A stretch of 64,000 nt of DNA from Brevibacillus_H ginsengisoli (GTDB taxonomy: Bacteria > Bacillota > Bacilli > Brevibacillales > Brevibacillaceae). Below are positions 16,616-25,994 of the stretch, piece by piece. The translations under genes were made by a program, and so were the position numbers. The stretch covers positions 620,001 through 684,000 of the forward strand of contig NZ_JBNJQR010000002.1 in NCBI RefSeq assembly GCF_050113715.1, read 5' to 3'. Numbering within the stretch: the first letter of the stretch is position 1; each line of letters opens with the position of its first letter. Below the pieces are notes generated by a model that saw only the letters and a list, made by a program, of their open reading frames with translations, had not been told where the DNA came from and did no database searches.

Positions 16616-17404
16616 CTATTCCTCTCGACGTGTCAGTTTGGTTGAGATGACGATGAGAATGATCGAACTGACGAACACCAGTGTTGAGATGGCGTTCACT
16701 TCCGGAGTTATTCCGTTGCGAGTCATTCCCCAAATCTGAATCGGCAAAGTGCTGTAGACTCCGTTTAAGAAAAAGGTCACAGGAATCTCATCCAATGACA
16801 ACGTAAAAGCGAGAAGCGCCGATCCGATCAGTGCTGTCCGAATATTGGGCAGAATCACATGCCAGAATGTCTGAATCCTGGATGCTCCCAGATCAAGAGA
16901 TGCTTCTTCAATGGAACGGTCCAACCGTTTTAACCTGGCTAGAACCTGTGTCATGACAATTGCCACAAGGAAGGTCGAGTGTCCAATCACGACAGCGAGC
17001 ATCGACTGCTTGATCCCCACTTCCTGAAAAAAGCTAAGCATGGCCACACCCGTAAGAATTCCTGGCAGGATTAACGGCAAGAGTACGATCCTCTCAAAAA
17101 TCTTTTTACCGATAAATTGAAATCGATCCAACGCGAACGCTCCAGGTACCCCCAATAGGATAGCGACACAGGTACTAATAGAGGCGACAGTCAAGGAATG
17201 CTCTAATGATTCGATCAACGCCTTGTTCTGTGCCATGACGTGATACCATTTGAATGAGAATCCAGTAATCGGAAAGCTGTTCACGCTATCAGCATTGAAG
17301 GAGTAAAGAACCACTACAAACAAGGGCAAATAAATAAACCCGAGCACCAGGACGGAGAAGAGCCACAGCAGCTTCGTGATCCAATCCCAACCGCGAATTG
17401 CCAT
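16616..17404 (-). CDS. potC: spermidine/putrescine ABC transporter permease PotC (set 1)
   Basis: 262 residues with six membrane helices. The EAA loop that docks on the ATPase reads EEASLDLGASRIQTFWHVILPNI (about residues 165-187). I chose the ATG at 17404 with AGGTGA upstream; a GTG at 17413 that overlaps the potB stop (GTGA) is the alternative and would add three residues. The close or overlapping spacing with potB fits a heteromeric PotB-PotC channel. Confidence 0.92.
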   Translation of the reverse strand: MAIRGWDWITKLLWLFSVLVLGFIYLPLFVVVLYSFNADSVNSFPITGFSFKWYHVMAQNKALIESLEHSLTVASISTCVAILLGVPGAFALDRFQFIGKKIFERIVLLPLILPGILTGVAMLSFFQEVGIKQSMLAVVIGHSTFLVAIVMTQVLARLKRLDRSIEEASLDLGASRIQTFWHVILPNIRTALIGSALLAFTLSLDEIPVTFFLNGVYSTLPIQIWGMTRNGITPEVNAISTLVFVSSIILIVISTKLTRREE

Positions 17405-17409
17405 CCTTC

Positions 17410-18306
17410 TCACCTACCTTTTCCCAGTGAAGTATCCAAAGCGGCAAATCTTTTTTCAGAGCGACCCGTTATTTCCAGAATCGCGAGAACCAAAAGGAGA
17501 ATTATGATGCCGATCGCTGAACCATACGGCCAGTTATTGGAGGTGCCAAACTGCTGCTGCACCACATTAGCGATCATGGTACTGCTTCCGGGGCCACCCA
17601 GCAAAGACGGAGCTAAAAAGTCTCCCATGGAGAGCACAAACGCAAATGTTGATCCTGCGATTACCCCGGGAAGTGATAAAGGAAAGACAATGTGTCGGAA
17701 GGTTCGCATGCGATTGGCGCCCAAATCTCTGGAAGCCTCCATCAGGTTGCGAGGAATTTGTTCAAGGGATGTATAAATCGGCATCAGGACAAATGGCGCG
17801 TAGATGTGAACCATTCCAATGATGACCGAGATTTTACTGTATAGAAAAATTTCCAGAGGTTTGTCCGTCAGACCAAGAAAGATTAACGCGGAATTCAGTA
17901 AACCGTTCGTGCCCAGTACGATTTTCCATGCGTATGCCCTTACAATATAACTGACCCAAAGCGGGATGATCACCAGCATATAGATCGTTTGCTTCAGGTT
18001 TTTTACTTTGAAATTGATGTAATAAGCCAGTGGATAGCTGATCAACACCGTCATAATCGTGACAATCAAAGCCAATTGCAGCGTGTCAATCAAGACTGAA
18101 TAAGGCGCATTCCCCCCGGTGGTAGCCGTGAAAAATTTCAAGTAGTTATTCAGATTAAACTCCTTGACCACCTCGATAAAAGGACCTGGCTTCCAAAAGC
18201 TGTAGGTAAACAGATTGAGATAAGGCATGAACAAAAAAGCAAAAAGCCAGGTTGCCGGCGGTAGCAGCAACGGAAACAAAAATTTGCGTTTGGCTAAAAA
18301 ATTCAT
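17410..18306 (-). CDS. potB: spermidine/putrescine ABC transporter permease PotB (set 1)
   Basis: 298 residues with six helices. The EAA loop is MEASRDLGANRMRTFRHIVFPL (about 190-211), and the N-terminus FLMPYLNLFTYSF is typical of PotB. It lies 161 bp after potD. That gap holds a weak hairpin, so PotB, PotC and PotA are probably made in smaller amounts than the binding protein. Confidence 0.92.
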   Translation of the reverse strand: MNFLAKRKFLFPLLLPPATWLFAFLFMPYLNLFTYSFWKPGPFIEVVKEFNLNNYLKFFTATTGGNAPYSVLIDTLQLALIVTIMTVLISYPLAYYINFKVKNLKQTIYMLVIIPLWVSYIVRAYAWKIVLGTNGLLNSALIFLGLTDKPLEIFLYSKISVIIGMVHIYAPFVLMPIYTSLEQIPRNLMEASRDLGANRMRTFRHIVFPLSLPGVIAGSTFAFVLSMGDFLAPSLLGGPGSSTMIANVVQQQFGTSNNWPYGSAIGIIILLLVLAILEITGRSEKRFAALDTSLGKGR

Positions 18307-18426
18307 TGCTGTCTACTCTCTCCTCTCGTCATCCACAGTTTGAATTTCAAGAACATGTATTCATCCAAGATATGGAGAGGGATGAGCGTCCAGATTCTCA
18401 TCCCCAACCTTCACTTGCGAATCTGA

Positions 18427-18458
18427 TTTAAAAATAGGGCAATGACCTCTTCGTTGCC
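18427..18458 (-). terminator. weak attenuating hairpin between potD and potB
   Basis: On the minus strand GGCAACGA pairs with TCATTGCC (one mismatch) around AGAGG, followed by CTATTTTT. A leaky terminator here would raise potD over the membrane genes. Confidence 0.5.
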
Positions 18459-18467
18459 GGTTAACGC

Positions 18468-19628
18468 TTAGTTGGTTTTAACTTCCGTCCAAATCTCGTT
18501 GTAACGAGACCGATCTTTGACATATTGCCAGAAGTTGAGCCGCGTGAACATCTTATCCATGTCCTTGATGTAGGTGATCTCCTGGAGAGCTGGGCTCATG
18601 AATTCTGCGGATTTAGGGTTGGCTACACTGTAATTGGTCACTTCAGCGACAAGCGCCTGTTGTTTGGGCTGACTGATGTAATCGAGGTACAAATCCGCCA
18701 GTTCACGATGCTGTGTTCCTTTGACAATCATCAAACGGTCAATCCAGCCGGTTGCCCCTTCTTCCGGGATTGTCCATTTTAGGTGCCGGCCTTTGTCGTT
18801 CACCTCTTTAACGGTTAATGGCCAACCTACAGCAACTACGACTTCTTTATTGGCAAACAAGTCGTTTAATTCTCCACCAGTCGCCCAGTATTTGCGGATT
18901 TGCGGTTTGAGTTCAATCAGCTTTTGTTTAGCGTTCTGCAGTTGTTCCTCGGTCATGTTGTATATCCCTGACTGATCGGTTTTGTCCAAGCCCTCCATTT
19001 GCCCAATGAGATAAATGTTGGAGATGTCATCCCAGATTGATACCTTCCCTTTGTACTGCGGTTCCCAAAATACCTTCCATGATTTCGGTTCTTCCTTGAT
19101 CACATCGGAATCATAAATCAGGTAGTCGGGTCCCCAGGTAAACGGCAATCCATACAGTTTGCCATCCTTCTGCACATCGGAGAGACTGCGCAGTTTTTCG
19201 TTTAGATCGTTAAATACGGAAATCTTGGTCGGATCAATCGGCTCGATCATGTCGGATTGAATCAGCATCCAGGCAACATCGGAGGATGGTGAGATGATGT
19301 CGTACGTATTCCCTCCGCCTGCCTTCAGCTTCGCAACCAACTCGTCACTGGATCCAAAATAGGTGGGATTTACTTTTATCCCGTACTTCTCTTCAAAGCC
19401 CTTGGTAAACTTGGGATCAGCGTACCCTTCCCAGGTGAGGAGATTTAAGGTTTGTCCGCTGAATTTTGCCTTCAGATCGGCATCAGATGGTTGTGTTGAC
19501 TGCGTATTGGAAGGTGTAGACGATGAGGTTGGCGCAACTTGTTGGCCTCCTCCGCCGCAAGCGGTTGCAAGAATTGCCGTCACTGCCAGACTGGACAGGA
19601 TGCTAAGCCATTTTCTTGCTTGTTTCAT
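18468..19628 (-). CDS. potD: spermidine/putrescine-binding lipoprotein (set 1)
   Basis: 386 residues. The signal peptide has the lipobox LATAC-GGGG, so the protein is anchored by a lipidated cysteine. A Ser/Thr/Gln-rich linker precedes a type II periplasmic-binding fold, LNLLTWEGYADPKFTKGFEEKYGIKV, the standard opening of PotD/PotF proteins. The start is the ATG at 19628 with GGGGGAAG upstream rather than an ATG 11 codons earlier. It heads the minus-strand operon and is the gene nearest the divergent sigma-54 activator. Confidence 0.92.
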   Translation of the reverse strand: MKQARKWLSILSSLAVTAILATACGGGGQQVAPTSSSTPSNTQSTQPSDADLKAKFSGQTLNLLTWEGYADPKFTKGFEEKYGIKVNPTYFGSSDELVAKLKAGGGNTYDIISPSSDVAWMLIQSDMIEPIDPTKISVFNDLNEKLRSLSDVQKDGKLYGLPFTWGPDYLIYDSDVIKEEPKSWKVFWEPQYKGKVSIWDDISNIYLIGQMEGLDKTDQSGIYNMTEEQLQNAKQKLIELKPQIRKYWATGGELNDLFANKEVVVAVGWPLTVKEVNDKGRHLKWTIPEEGATGWIDRLMIVKGTQHRELADLYLDYISQPKQQALVAEVTNYSVANPKSAEFMSPALQEITYIKDMDKMFTRLNFWQYVKDRSRYNEIWTEVKTN

Positions 19629-20030
19629 GAAATCTTCCCCCTTTGTTTTAGTCGTTGTCATACCAGCCCCATAGCGCTTCGTACTTCTCCTTCACCGGCC
19701 TCCACTCATTCTCCAGCGAAATACATCTTCCATACGTGATTGGTTTGTGTGTTCAAGCGAATAGTCCCCCTTAAAACTGAATTAGGCTTGTTCCTCAGGT
19801 AATCAAGCCTCTGCCAACCGCTTGTGGATCGAGCTTAATTCTTACCCGTGAGAAACCTTGCTATCATGTATATTCAGCCGTATCTTTTCTCATTTCACAT
19901 ATTTCACGAAAATTCAGACTATGTTTTGGTTTTGAAGCGACAAAAGTGAGAATAGACTGAATACCAACAATCCTAATTTGGTGAACAAAAACATGAATGA
20001 GATTATCAGTCTGAACAACGGAGGTGGAGG
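19629..20030. other. 400-bp divergent intergenic region between potD and the sigma-54 activator
   Basis: No gene is seen. It contains an inverted repeat AGGCTTG (19784-19790) / CAAGCCT (19804-19810) that lacks a T run and so looks like a protein site rather than a terminator. I found no clean -24/-12 promoter on either strand. A near miss (TTGGCAG then TTGAT, spacing one base short) lies on the minus strand at about 19801-19818. Confidence 0.5.
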
Positions 20031-21845
20031 ATGAGCGTATTGCAAGGGATTCAGGATACTGTCCAACAAGTTGCCGAGGCGATCTCAGCCGCGTTGCAAA
20101 TCGAATGCGAGATTGTCGATGATACGATGACAATTATTGCTGGCACTGGCGCTTACAAGGAACGGATCAATACGAAAGAAGAGAATGGACAAGTCGATGC
20201 CGGTTATTTATACGGTCGCGTCATCAGCAATAATCAAGCCTATTTCATCGAGGACGCAAGAAGCGATCCATCCTATGATCCATCCGTGCTAGTCGGTCAG
20301 ACAGAAGAACTGGCGGAATTGTGCGCACCGATTAATTATGAGGGAAAAGTGATTGGAGTCATTGGGCTTATCGCTTTTGACGAGGTTCAGCATCAATTCT
20401 TGCTCAAAAACAAGCTCCCCTTGTTCACCTTTTTACAGCGGATGAGCGATTTAATGACCGAGAAATTAACGGCAGCGGATGCCTTTCATAATTGGAAGCG
20501 CTCGATGCGACAGCTAGAAGTACTGATTGAATCCATTCATGAGGGAATCATTGCCATCGATGAGCAGGGGGTCATCACGACTTGCAATCAGGCAGCCCAA
20601 GAGCTGATTCAACAAGATAAATCGGAGTTAATCGGGAAAAAAATGAAGGACGTCTGGCCCAACTCCCCTATGCTGAATGTTCTTCATTCTCACCAAGGGT
20701 ATCTCGAACAAGAAGAGATTTACACAGTCGGCGGACATCAGATGCACTTGATGATTACAGCGCGCCCTATTCTCATTGACAAGAAGACAGCTGGAGTCGT
20801 CGCGACATTTCGTCGAATGGCTGATATGCGCCGACTCGCTTATTCGATAACAGGTGAAACCAAGGACTTGTTGTTTACAGAGTTAAAAGGAAACAGCCGC
20901 TCCTTGTCGCTTGTTCTTAAACAAGCCCAGCAAGTTGCCAGAGGTACTTCTAATATTCTTATCACGGGAGAAAGCGGAACAGGCAAAGGCATGATGGCCG
21001 CCGCCATTCATTCCGCCAGTAATCGACGGGATGGGCCGTTTATCATCGTCAATTGTGGGGCGATTCCTGAAACATTGTTGGAGAGTGAGCTTTTCGGGTA
21101 TGCGGGAGGGGCTTTTACCGGGGCCAAAAAAGAAGGCAAAGCAGGCAAATTTGAATTAGCGGACGGCGGAACGATCTTCCTCGATGAGATTGGAGACCTT
21201 CCGTTGCACCTCCAAGTGAAGCTGTTGCATGTTCTGCAATCCAAGCAGGTAGAACGAGTCGGATCGAATCAGCTGATCTCCGTGAATGTTCGCGTCATCT
21301 CTGCTACGAATAAAAGTTTGGAAGAGATGGTTGAAATGAAGGAATTTCGCGCTGATTTATACTTCCGTCTGAACGTTATTCCACTCCATATGCCTCCATT
21401 GCGCGAACGAGCTGAGGACATCCTCCTGTTGATGGATTACTTCTTGGCGAAATACAAGGAGAATACCAACCCGCAAATCAGTTGCTTCACGCATGAAGTC
21501 AAACAGCTTTTCCTTCACTATGAGTGGCCAGGCAATGTACGGGAGCTTGAGAACGCGATCGAGTACGCGGTTAATATGGAGACTTCCTCCATCATCGGAC
21601 TTGATGCGATTCCTTTGCGAATCAAACAATACCTTCACTCCTCTTCAGTTAGCACCTCAAACGAGAAAGGATCGATCCTTGAGCTCTCTTTAAAAGATCA
21701 ACTTAAACAGCAAGAAGTGCAGATCATTCTGCGCATGCTGGAACGATATGGGACCACACTTGAAGCTAAGCGCACCATTGCGGAGAAACTGGAAATTGGT
21801 CTTGCTACCCTTTATCGCAAGCTGGAATCCTACAGTATTTCTTAG
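20031..21845 (+). CDS. sigma-54-dependent transcriptional activator (GAF-PAS-AAA+-Fis)
   Basis: 604 residues. An N-terminal GAF-like sensor (about 1-145) and a PAS domain (about 165-265) precede the AAA+ domain. That domain has Walker A GESGTGKG (about 314-321), the sigma-54 contact loop GAFTGA (about 360-365) and Walker B GGTIFLDEIGDL. A Fis-type helix-turn-helix (TLEAKRTIAEKLEIGLATLYRKL) ends it. All parts needed to open a sigma-54 promoter are intact. A GGAGGTGGAGG site precedes the ATG. It lies between two divergent pot operons, and the plus-strand potA starts 29 bp after it. Polyamine-responsive control is the natural inference; patA at 29.5 kb has a sigma-54 promoter. Confidence 0.93.
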   Translation: MSVLQGIQDTVQQVAEAISAALQIECEIVDDTMTIIAGTGAYKERINTKEENGQVDAGYLYGRVISNNQAYFIEDARSDPSYDPSVLVGQTEELAELCAPINYEGKVIGVIGLIAFDEVQHQFLLKNKLPLFTFLQRMSDLMTEKLTAADAFHNWKRSMRQLEVLIESIHEGIIAIDEQGVITTCNQAAQELIQQDKSELIGKKMKDVWPNSPMLNVLHSHQGYLEQEEIYTVGGHQMHLMITARPILIDKKTAGVVATFRRMADMRRLAYSITGETKDLLFTELKGNSRSLSLVLKQAQQVARGTSNILITGESGTGKGMMAAAIHSASNRRDGPFIIVNCGAIPETLLESELFGYAGGAFTGAKKEGKAGKFELADGGTIFLDEIGDLPLHLQVKLLHVLQSKQVERVGSNQLISVNVRVISATNKSLEEMVEMKEFRADLYFRLNVIPLHMPPLRERAEDILLLMDYFLAKYKENTNPQISCFTHEVKQLFLHYEWPGNVRELENAIEYAVNMETSSIIGLDAIPLRIKQYLHSSSVSTSNEKGSILELSLKDQLKQQEVQIILRMLERYGTTLEAKRTIAEKLEIGLATLYRKLESYSIS

Positions 21846-21874
21846 TGAGAAATAATTTTAAGGAGGAGGTTTTA

Positions 21875-22951
21875 ATGACATTGCCTATGGTAGAGTTAAA
21901 CAACATTTTTAAAACATTCAACCAACATACAGTCGTTCAAAATCTTTCATTGCAGATTCAGCCAGGAGAATTTATCACGCTGCTTGGGCCCAGTGGCTGC
22001 GGGAAAACCACCACTTTGCGAATGATTGCTGGGTTCGAGCAACCTACCTCGGGAGAAATCGTCCTGAATGGGACGCGTGTGGATGGTCAACCAGCCTATG
22101 AGCGTAATGTCAACACGGTGTTCCAAAGCTACGCGTTATTCCCCCATTTAACGGCCTATGAGAATATTGCCTTTGGCTTGCGGCTGAAAAAAGTAGCCAA
22201 AGCGGAGGTCGATCGCCGCGTTCGGGAAGCGCTTCGACTCGTCCAGCTGGAATCCTATGCTTCACGGAAGCCGGATCAGCTAAGCGGTGGTCAGAAGCAA
22301 CGCATTGCCATTGCGCGAGCACTTGTAAATAACCCGAAAGTTCTTTTGCTTGACGAACCACTAGGCGCACTCGACCAAAAATTGCGCAAACAGATGCAGG
22401 TAGAATTGAAGCACTTGCAGCGTCAACTGGGAATTACGTTTATTTTTGTCACGCATGATCAGGAAGAGGCATTGACGATGTCTGATCGGATCGCCGTGAT
22501 GAATCAGGGCTTTTTGGAACAGGTAGGAACTCCAGACGAAATCTATGATCAGCCGCACACTACGTTCGTGGCCGAATTTATTGGCGAAATGAACTTTTTA
22601 CCAGGTACGATTGAGTCTGTCGAAGCCACTTCTTATCACATCAACTGCAATAGCACTTCCTTGCGTTCAGCCAAACAAAGAGCCTTTACCATCGGAGACT
22701 CTGTTACGGTAGCTATTCGTCCGGAGCGAACCACTCTCTCCACGGAACCGCTCGCTGATGCGGATAACCATCTCGCCGTCCGTCTGATCGAGCGCATTTA
22801 CTGTGGGCTGATGACCAAAACCATCCTGCAGACCCAATCAGGTCACTCCATTACCACACACGAGAAAACAGACCGAATTGTTCAAGCGAATCCCTCCGAT
22901 CAATTGTTCATCAACTGGAACGCCTCACATTCGGTGGTGTTGCAGCCATGA
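21875..22951 (+). CDS. potA: spermidine/putrescine ABC transporter ATP-binding protein (set 2)
   Basis: 358 residues. Walker A GPSGCGKTT, signature LSGGQKQR, Walker B LLLDEPLGALD and switch VTHDQEEA are all intact, with a C-terminal TOBE domain. The ATG at 21875 follows a very strong AAGGAGGAGG; a GTG at 21845 is part of the upstream stop region. It overlaps potB by four bases. Gene order here is A-B-C-D, the reverse of the minus-strand set (D-B-C-A), so the two operons have different histories. Confidence 0.93.
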   Translation: MTLPMVELNNIFKTFNQHTVVQNLSLQIQPGEFITLLGPSGCGKTTTLRMIAGFEQPTSGEIVLNGTRVDGQPAYERNVNTVFQSYALFPHLTAYENIAFGLRLKKVAKAEVDRRVREALRLVQLESYASRKPDQLSGGQKQRIAIARALVNNPKVLLLDEPLGALDQKLRKQMQVELKHLQRQLGITFIFVTHDQEEALTMSDRIAVMNQGFLEQVGTPDEIYDQPHTTFVAEFIGEMNFLPGTIESVEATSYHINCNSTSLRSAKQRAFTIGDSVTVAIRPERTTLSTEPLADADNHLAVRLIERIYCGLMTKTILQTQSGHSITTHEKTDRIVQANPSDQLFINWNASHSVVLQP

Positions 22952-23835
22952 AACCGCCTGATACACTTCCTTCCACCAAGCGGATTCGTCGAGATTTTGG
23001 GGTCTATTGGACAGTATCGCCTGTGGTCATCTGGATGGTCGTGCTTTTCCTGATTCCTCTCGCATTCGTGTTTCTGGTCAGCTTTTTTACCCGGAGCACC
23101 TTTGGCGGGATCATTTATACGTTTACCGTGGAGAATTATACCCGCTTCGTCGACCCGCTTTATTTACGAATCTTCTGGATATCCTGCTTAATCGCTCTGG
23201 TCACGACACTCCTCTGTCTGATTGTTGGCTATCCATTCGCTTACATCATCGCCAAATCACCGGAGCGCATGCGCAATATCCTGTTAATGCTGGTCATTGT
23301 TCCATTTTGGACGAACTCGCTGATTCGGACGTACGCCTGGATTGTCCTCTTGCGAACGGAAGGTGTCATCAACACGTTCTTGCTAAACTTGGGACTGATA
23401 CGGCAGCCTCTTGAGCTTATGTATAACGAATTTGCTGTATTGATCGGGCTTGTTTACACCATGCTACCGTTTATGATTCTCCCGCTCTATGCCTCTATCG
23501 AAAAACTGGAACGTACCCACCTGGAAGCGGCAGCGGATCTAGGCGCCAAGCCTTGGCAAACCTTTCTCAAAGTATCACTGCCCCTTACTACACCCGGGAT
23601 CGTAGCAGGCTCTCTACTTGTATTCATCCCATCGCTTGGCTTATTCTTCATTCCTGATCTAATGGGGGGAAGCAAGACGGTTCTCATTGGCAATCTCATC
23701 AAGAATCAATTCCTGACGGCCCGGGATTGGCCCTTTGGCTCCGCTACTTCGATCATCTTGATGGGTGTGACTATGCTGTTTATTCTATTGTATCTTCGTT
23801 TCTCAGGGGATAGAGCCGGAAAGGAGCTGGTCTAG
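22948..23835 (+). CDS. potB: spermidine/putrescine ABC transporter permease PotB (set 2)
   Basis: 295 residues with six predicted helices. The EAA loop LEAAADLGAKPWQTFLKVSLPLTTPG (about 190-215) is present. Its start overlaps the potA stop (ATGA), and potC begins directly at its stop. It is a classic polyamine permease, with SLGLFFIPDLMGGSKT in the late loop. Confidence 0.92.
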   Translation: MKPPDTLPSTKRIRRDFGVYWTVSPVVIWMVVLFLIPLAFVFLVSFFTRSTFGGIIYTFTVENYTRFVDPLYLRIFWISCLIALVTTLLCLIVGYPFAYIIAKSPERMRNILLMLVIVPFWTNSLIRTYAWIVLLRTEGVINTFLLNLGLIRQPLELMYNEFAVLIGLVYTMLPFMILPLYASIEKLERTHLEAAADLGAKPWQTFLKVSLPLTTPGIVAGSLLVFIPSLGLFFIPDLMGGSKTVLIGNLIKNQFLTARDWPFGSATSIILMGVTMLFILLYLRFSGDRAGKELV

Positions 23836-24615
23836 TTGAATCTCTCCTTCGGCAAAAAGACAGCGGCACTCTATGCTTCGCTTATCTATTTGTTTCTCTA
23901 TGTTCCCATCGCTATTCTCATGATCTACTCGTTCAATCAGTCGAAGCTGAATGCGGTTTGGACGGGGTTTACACTGGATTGGTATGTAAAGCTCATGCAT
24001 AACCAAGAGGTACTCGAAGCGATGTACACAAGCCTAATGGTCGCTCTGATCAGCACGATCGCCTCGACGATGATTGGAACCTTGGCTGCTGTGGGGATGT
24101 ACCGCTATCATTTTCGGGGGAAGACAGCATTGGACGCTTTGCTGTACCTTCCGATCGTTATCCCCGAGATTGTCATGGGAATCTCGCTGCTCATCCTGTT
24201 TACACAATTGCATGTTTCACTTGGTCTGTTTACGTTAATCGCAGCCCATATCACGTTCTCCGTCCCCTTTGTTGTGGTGGTCGTCAAGGCACGACTGGAG
24301 GGATTTGATCGAAGCATGGAGGAAGCCGCAATGGATTTAGGCGCTACCCCTTGGCAAACCTTTCTCAAAGTGACGCTTCCTATCATTGCTCCTGGAGTCG
24401 TGGCCAGCGCGCTCTTGGCCTTTACGCTTTCCATTGATGATGTGATTATCAGCTTTTTCGTTGCGGGGCCTGGAAGCGCGACACTACCGTTAAAGATATT
24501 TTCCATGGTCAAATTTGGGGTAACTCCTGAAATTAATGCCCTCTCGACTCTGATGCTGCTCGTTACCCTGTTCATAGTCGTCATCGCCGAACGTATGCGG
24601 TTGAAAAGCAAGTAA
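23836..24615 (+). CDS. potC: spermidine/putrescine ABC transporter permease PotC (set 2)
   Basis: 259 residues with six helices and the EAA loop EEAAMDLGATPWQTFLKVTLPI. It starts with TTG right after the potB stop codon, with AAAGGAG 9 nt upstream, so expression is coupled to potB. SIDDVIISFFVAGPG is the conserved late segment of PotC. Confidence 0.91.
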   Translation: MNLSFGKKTAALYASLIYLFLYVPIAILMIYSFNQSKLNAVWTGFTLDWYVKLMHNQEVLEAMYTSLMVALISTIASTMIGTLAAVGMYRYHFRGKTALDALLYLPIVIPEIVMGISLLILFTQLHVSLGLFTLIAAHITFSVPFVVVVVKARLEGFDRSMEEAAMDLGATPWQTFLKVTLPIIAPGVVASALLAFTLSIDDVIISFFVAGPGSATLPLKIFSMVKFGVTPEINALSTLMLLVTLFIVVIAERMRLKSK

Positions 24616-24636
24616 CGAACTAAAGGAGGTTTTCAT

Positions 24637-25734
24637 ATGAATCCCAAGTGGCGCAAGGTAGCTTCTCTCTTAAGTATCACCGCACTCTCCAGTTCTCTTC
24701 TGTTGGCTGGCTGCAGCTCGCAGCCGTCTTCTACACCCGGAACAGATGCGCAGACAGGCTCTGGACTCGACAAGGAATTGAATGTCTTCAACTGGTCCGA
24801 GTACCTTCCAGATTCCGTCATCCAGAAGTTTGAGCAAAAATACGGCGTCAAAGTGAATTACAGCACCTTCTCGTCGAATGAAGAAATGCTCGCCAAGGTC
24901 TCGGCCGGCGGCGGCATCTATGATCTGACTGTTGCCAGTGATTACATCGTTCAGCCGATGGTACAGCAAGGCTTGATCGAGCCGCTTGATTTGAACAACG
25001 TGCCGAACTTCAAGAACTTGTCTTCTGATTTCATCAACAAGGAATTTGACCCTGGAAATAAATACTGCATCCCGTACATGGGAAATACACAATCGCTTGG
25101 CATTAATCCGGATAAGGTAAAAGTAGAAATCAACAGCTATGAGGATTTATGGAAGCCTGAATTGAAGGGACAGATCGTGCTTTTGGATGACCAGCGTTTC
25201 GTTCTCGGAATGGTGTTGAAGACACTAGGTTACTCCGGCAATGACACGGATCCTGCCCATCTGGAAGAAGCCAAACAAAAAATGCTAAAACTGATGCCCA
25301 ATGTCAAAGCGTTCGACAGTGATAGTCCCAAAACCCTCTTGATTAACGGTGAAGTCTCGATCGCTCTCTCTTGGGGTCCTGAAATCGCTTTGGCTCAACG
25401 GGAAAAACCACAGATCAAAACCATTCTACCCAAAGAAGGATTATTGATCGCTTTCGACAACTTTGTCATTCCCAAGGGCGCCAAGCATAAAAAGACTGCC
25501 GAAGCCTTCATCAACTTCCTGCTTGAACCAGAAATCAGCGCGGAAATCTCCAAAACCTTCCCGTACATTAACCCGAACTCTGAAGCGCGCAAACTGATCG
25601 ACAAAGCGACTTTGGACAATATCGCCATTTATCCGCCACCAGAAGAAATGAAGCGCACGGAAGGGATCAAGGACATTGGCGATTCCGTGAAGCTTTACGA
25701 CCGCATCTGGTCCGAGGTAAAAAGCTCCCAGTAA
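24637..25734 (+). CDS. potD: spermidine/putrescine-binding lipoprotein (set 2)
   Basis: 365 residues. The lipobox LLLAGC sits at the end of the signal peptide, followed by a short Ser/Thr linker and the PotD opening LNVFNWSEYLPDSVIQKFEQKYGVKV. The AAAGGAGG site is ideal. It lies at the end of the operon, 21 bp after potC. Compared with set 1 it is clearly divergent, so the two systems may differ in substrate preference (putrescine versus spermidine). Confidence 0.93.
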   Translation: MNPKWRKVASLLSITALSSSLLLAGCSSQPSSTPGTDAQTGSGLDKELNVFNWSEYLPDSVIQKFEQKYGVKVNYSTFSSNEEMLAKVSAGGGIYDLTVASDYIVQPMVQQGLIEPLDLNNVPNFKNLSSDFINKEFDPGNKYCIPYMGNTQSLGINPDKVKVEINSYEDLWKPELKGQIVLLDDQRFVLGMVLKTLGYSGNDTDPAHLEEAKQKMLKLMPNVKAFDSDSPKTLLINGEVSIALSWGPEIALAQREKPQIKTILPKEGLLIAFDNFVIPKGAKHKKTAEAFINFLLEPEISAEISKTFPYINPNSEARKLIDKATLDNIAIYPPPEEMKRTEGIKDIGDSVKLYDRIWSEVKSSQ

Positions 25735-25738
25735 ATCA

Positions 25739-25826
25739 TAAAACCACTTGAATCATTCCTTTCTCCATTCTCTTGACGTTTCACTTACTTCAAGAAGAAT
25801 GAAAGGAGGCTCAAGTGGTTTTTTTC
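25739..25826 (+). terminator. very long terminator hairpin after the plus-strand pot operon
   Basis: The outer stem AAACCACTTGA / TCAAGTGGTTT encloses further pairing (ATTC-CTTGA with TCAAG-AGAAT), and a T run follows. The whole hairpin spans about 85 nt, unusually large for an intrinsic terminator. Confidence 0.85.
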
Positions 25827-25994
25827 ATCTCAAGTTTCACATAAATTACAGCTAACTATCATTTACCAATTCATGATCATAGAGTATTCTTGTTCATAGC
25901 TCATCCTCAAAAGATTTGAACACCGAAGATTACAAGGATTTCGAAAGGTTTAACAAGTTTTACGCAATGCTTTTGTTGTAAAGGAGAGAAAGTC

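Noticed and set aside
19801..19818. Possible sigma-54 promoter for potD (TTGGCAG ... TTGAT on the minus strand)
   Set aside because: The spacing between boxes is one base short and the -12 GC is missing, so it does not fit a working -24/-12 promoter.
24108..24611. 167-codon minus-strand frame opposite potC
   Set aside because: Antisense shadow of a clear permease gene; its product resembles no protein and has no ribosome site.
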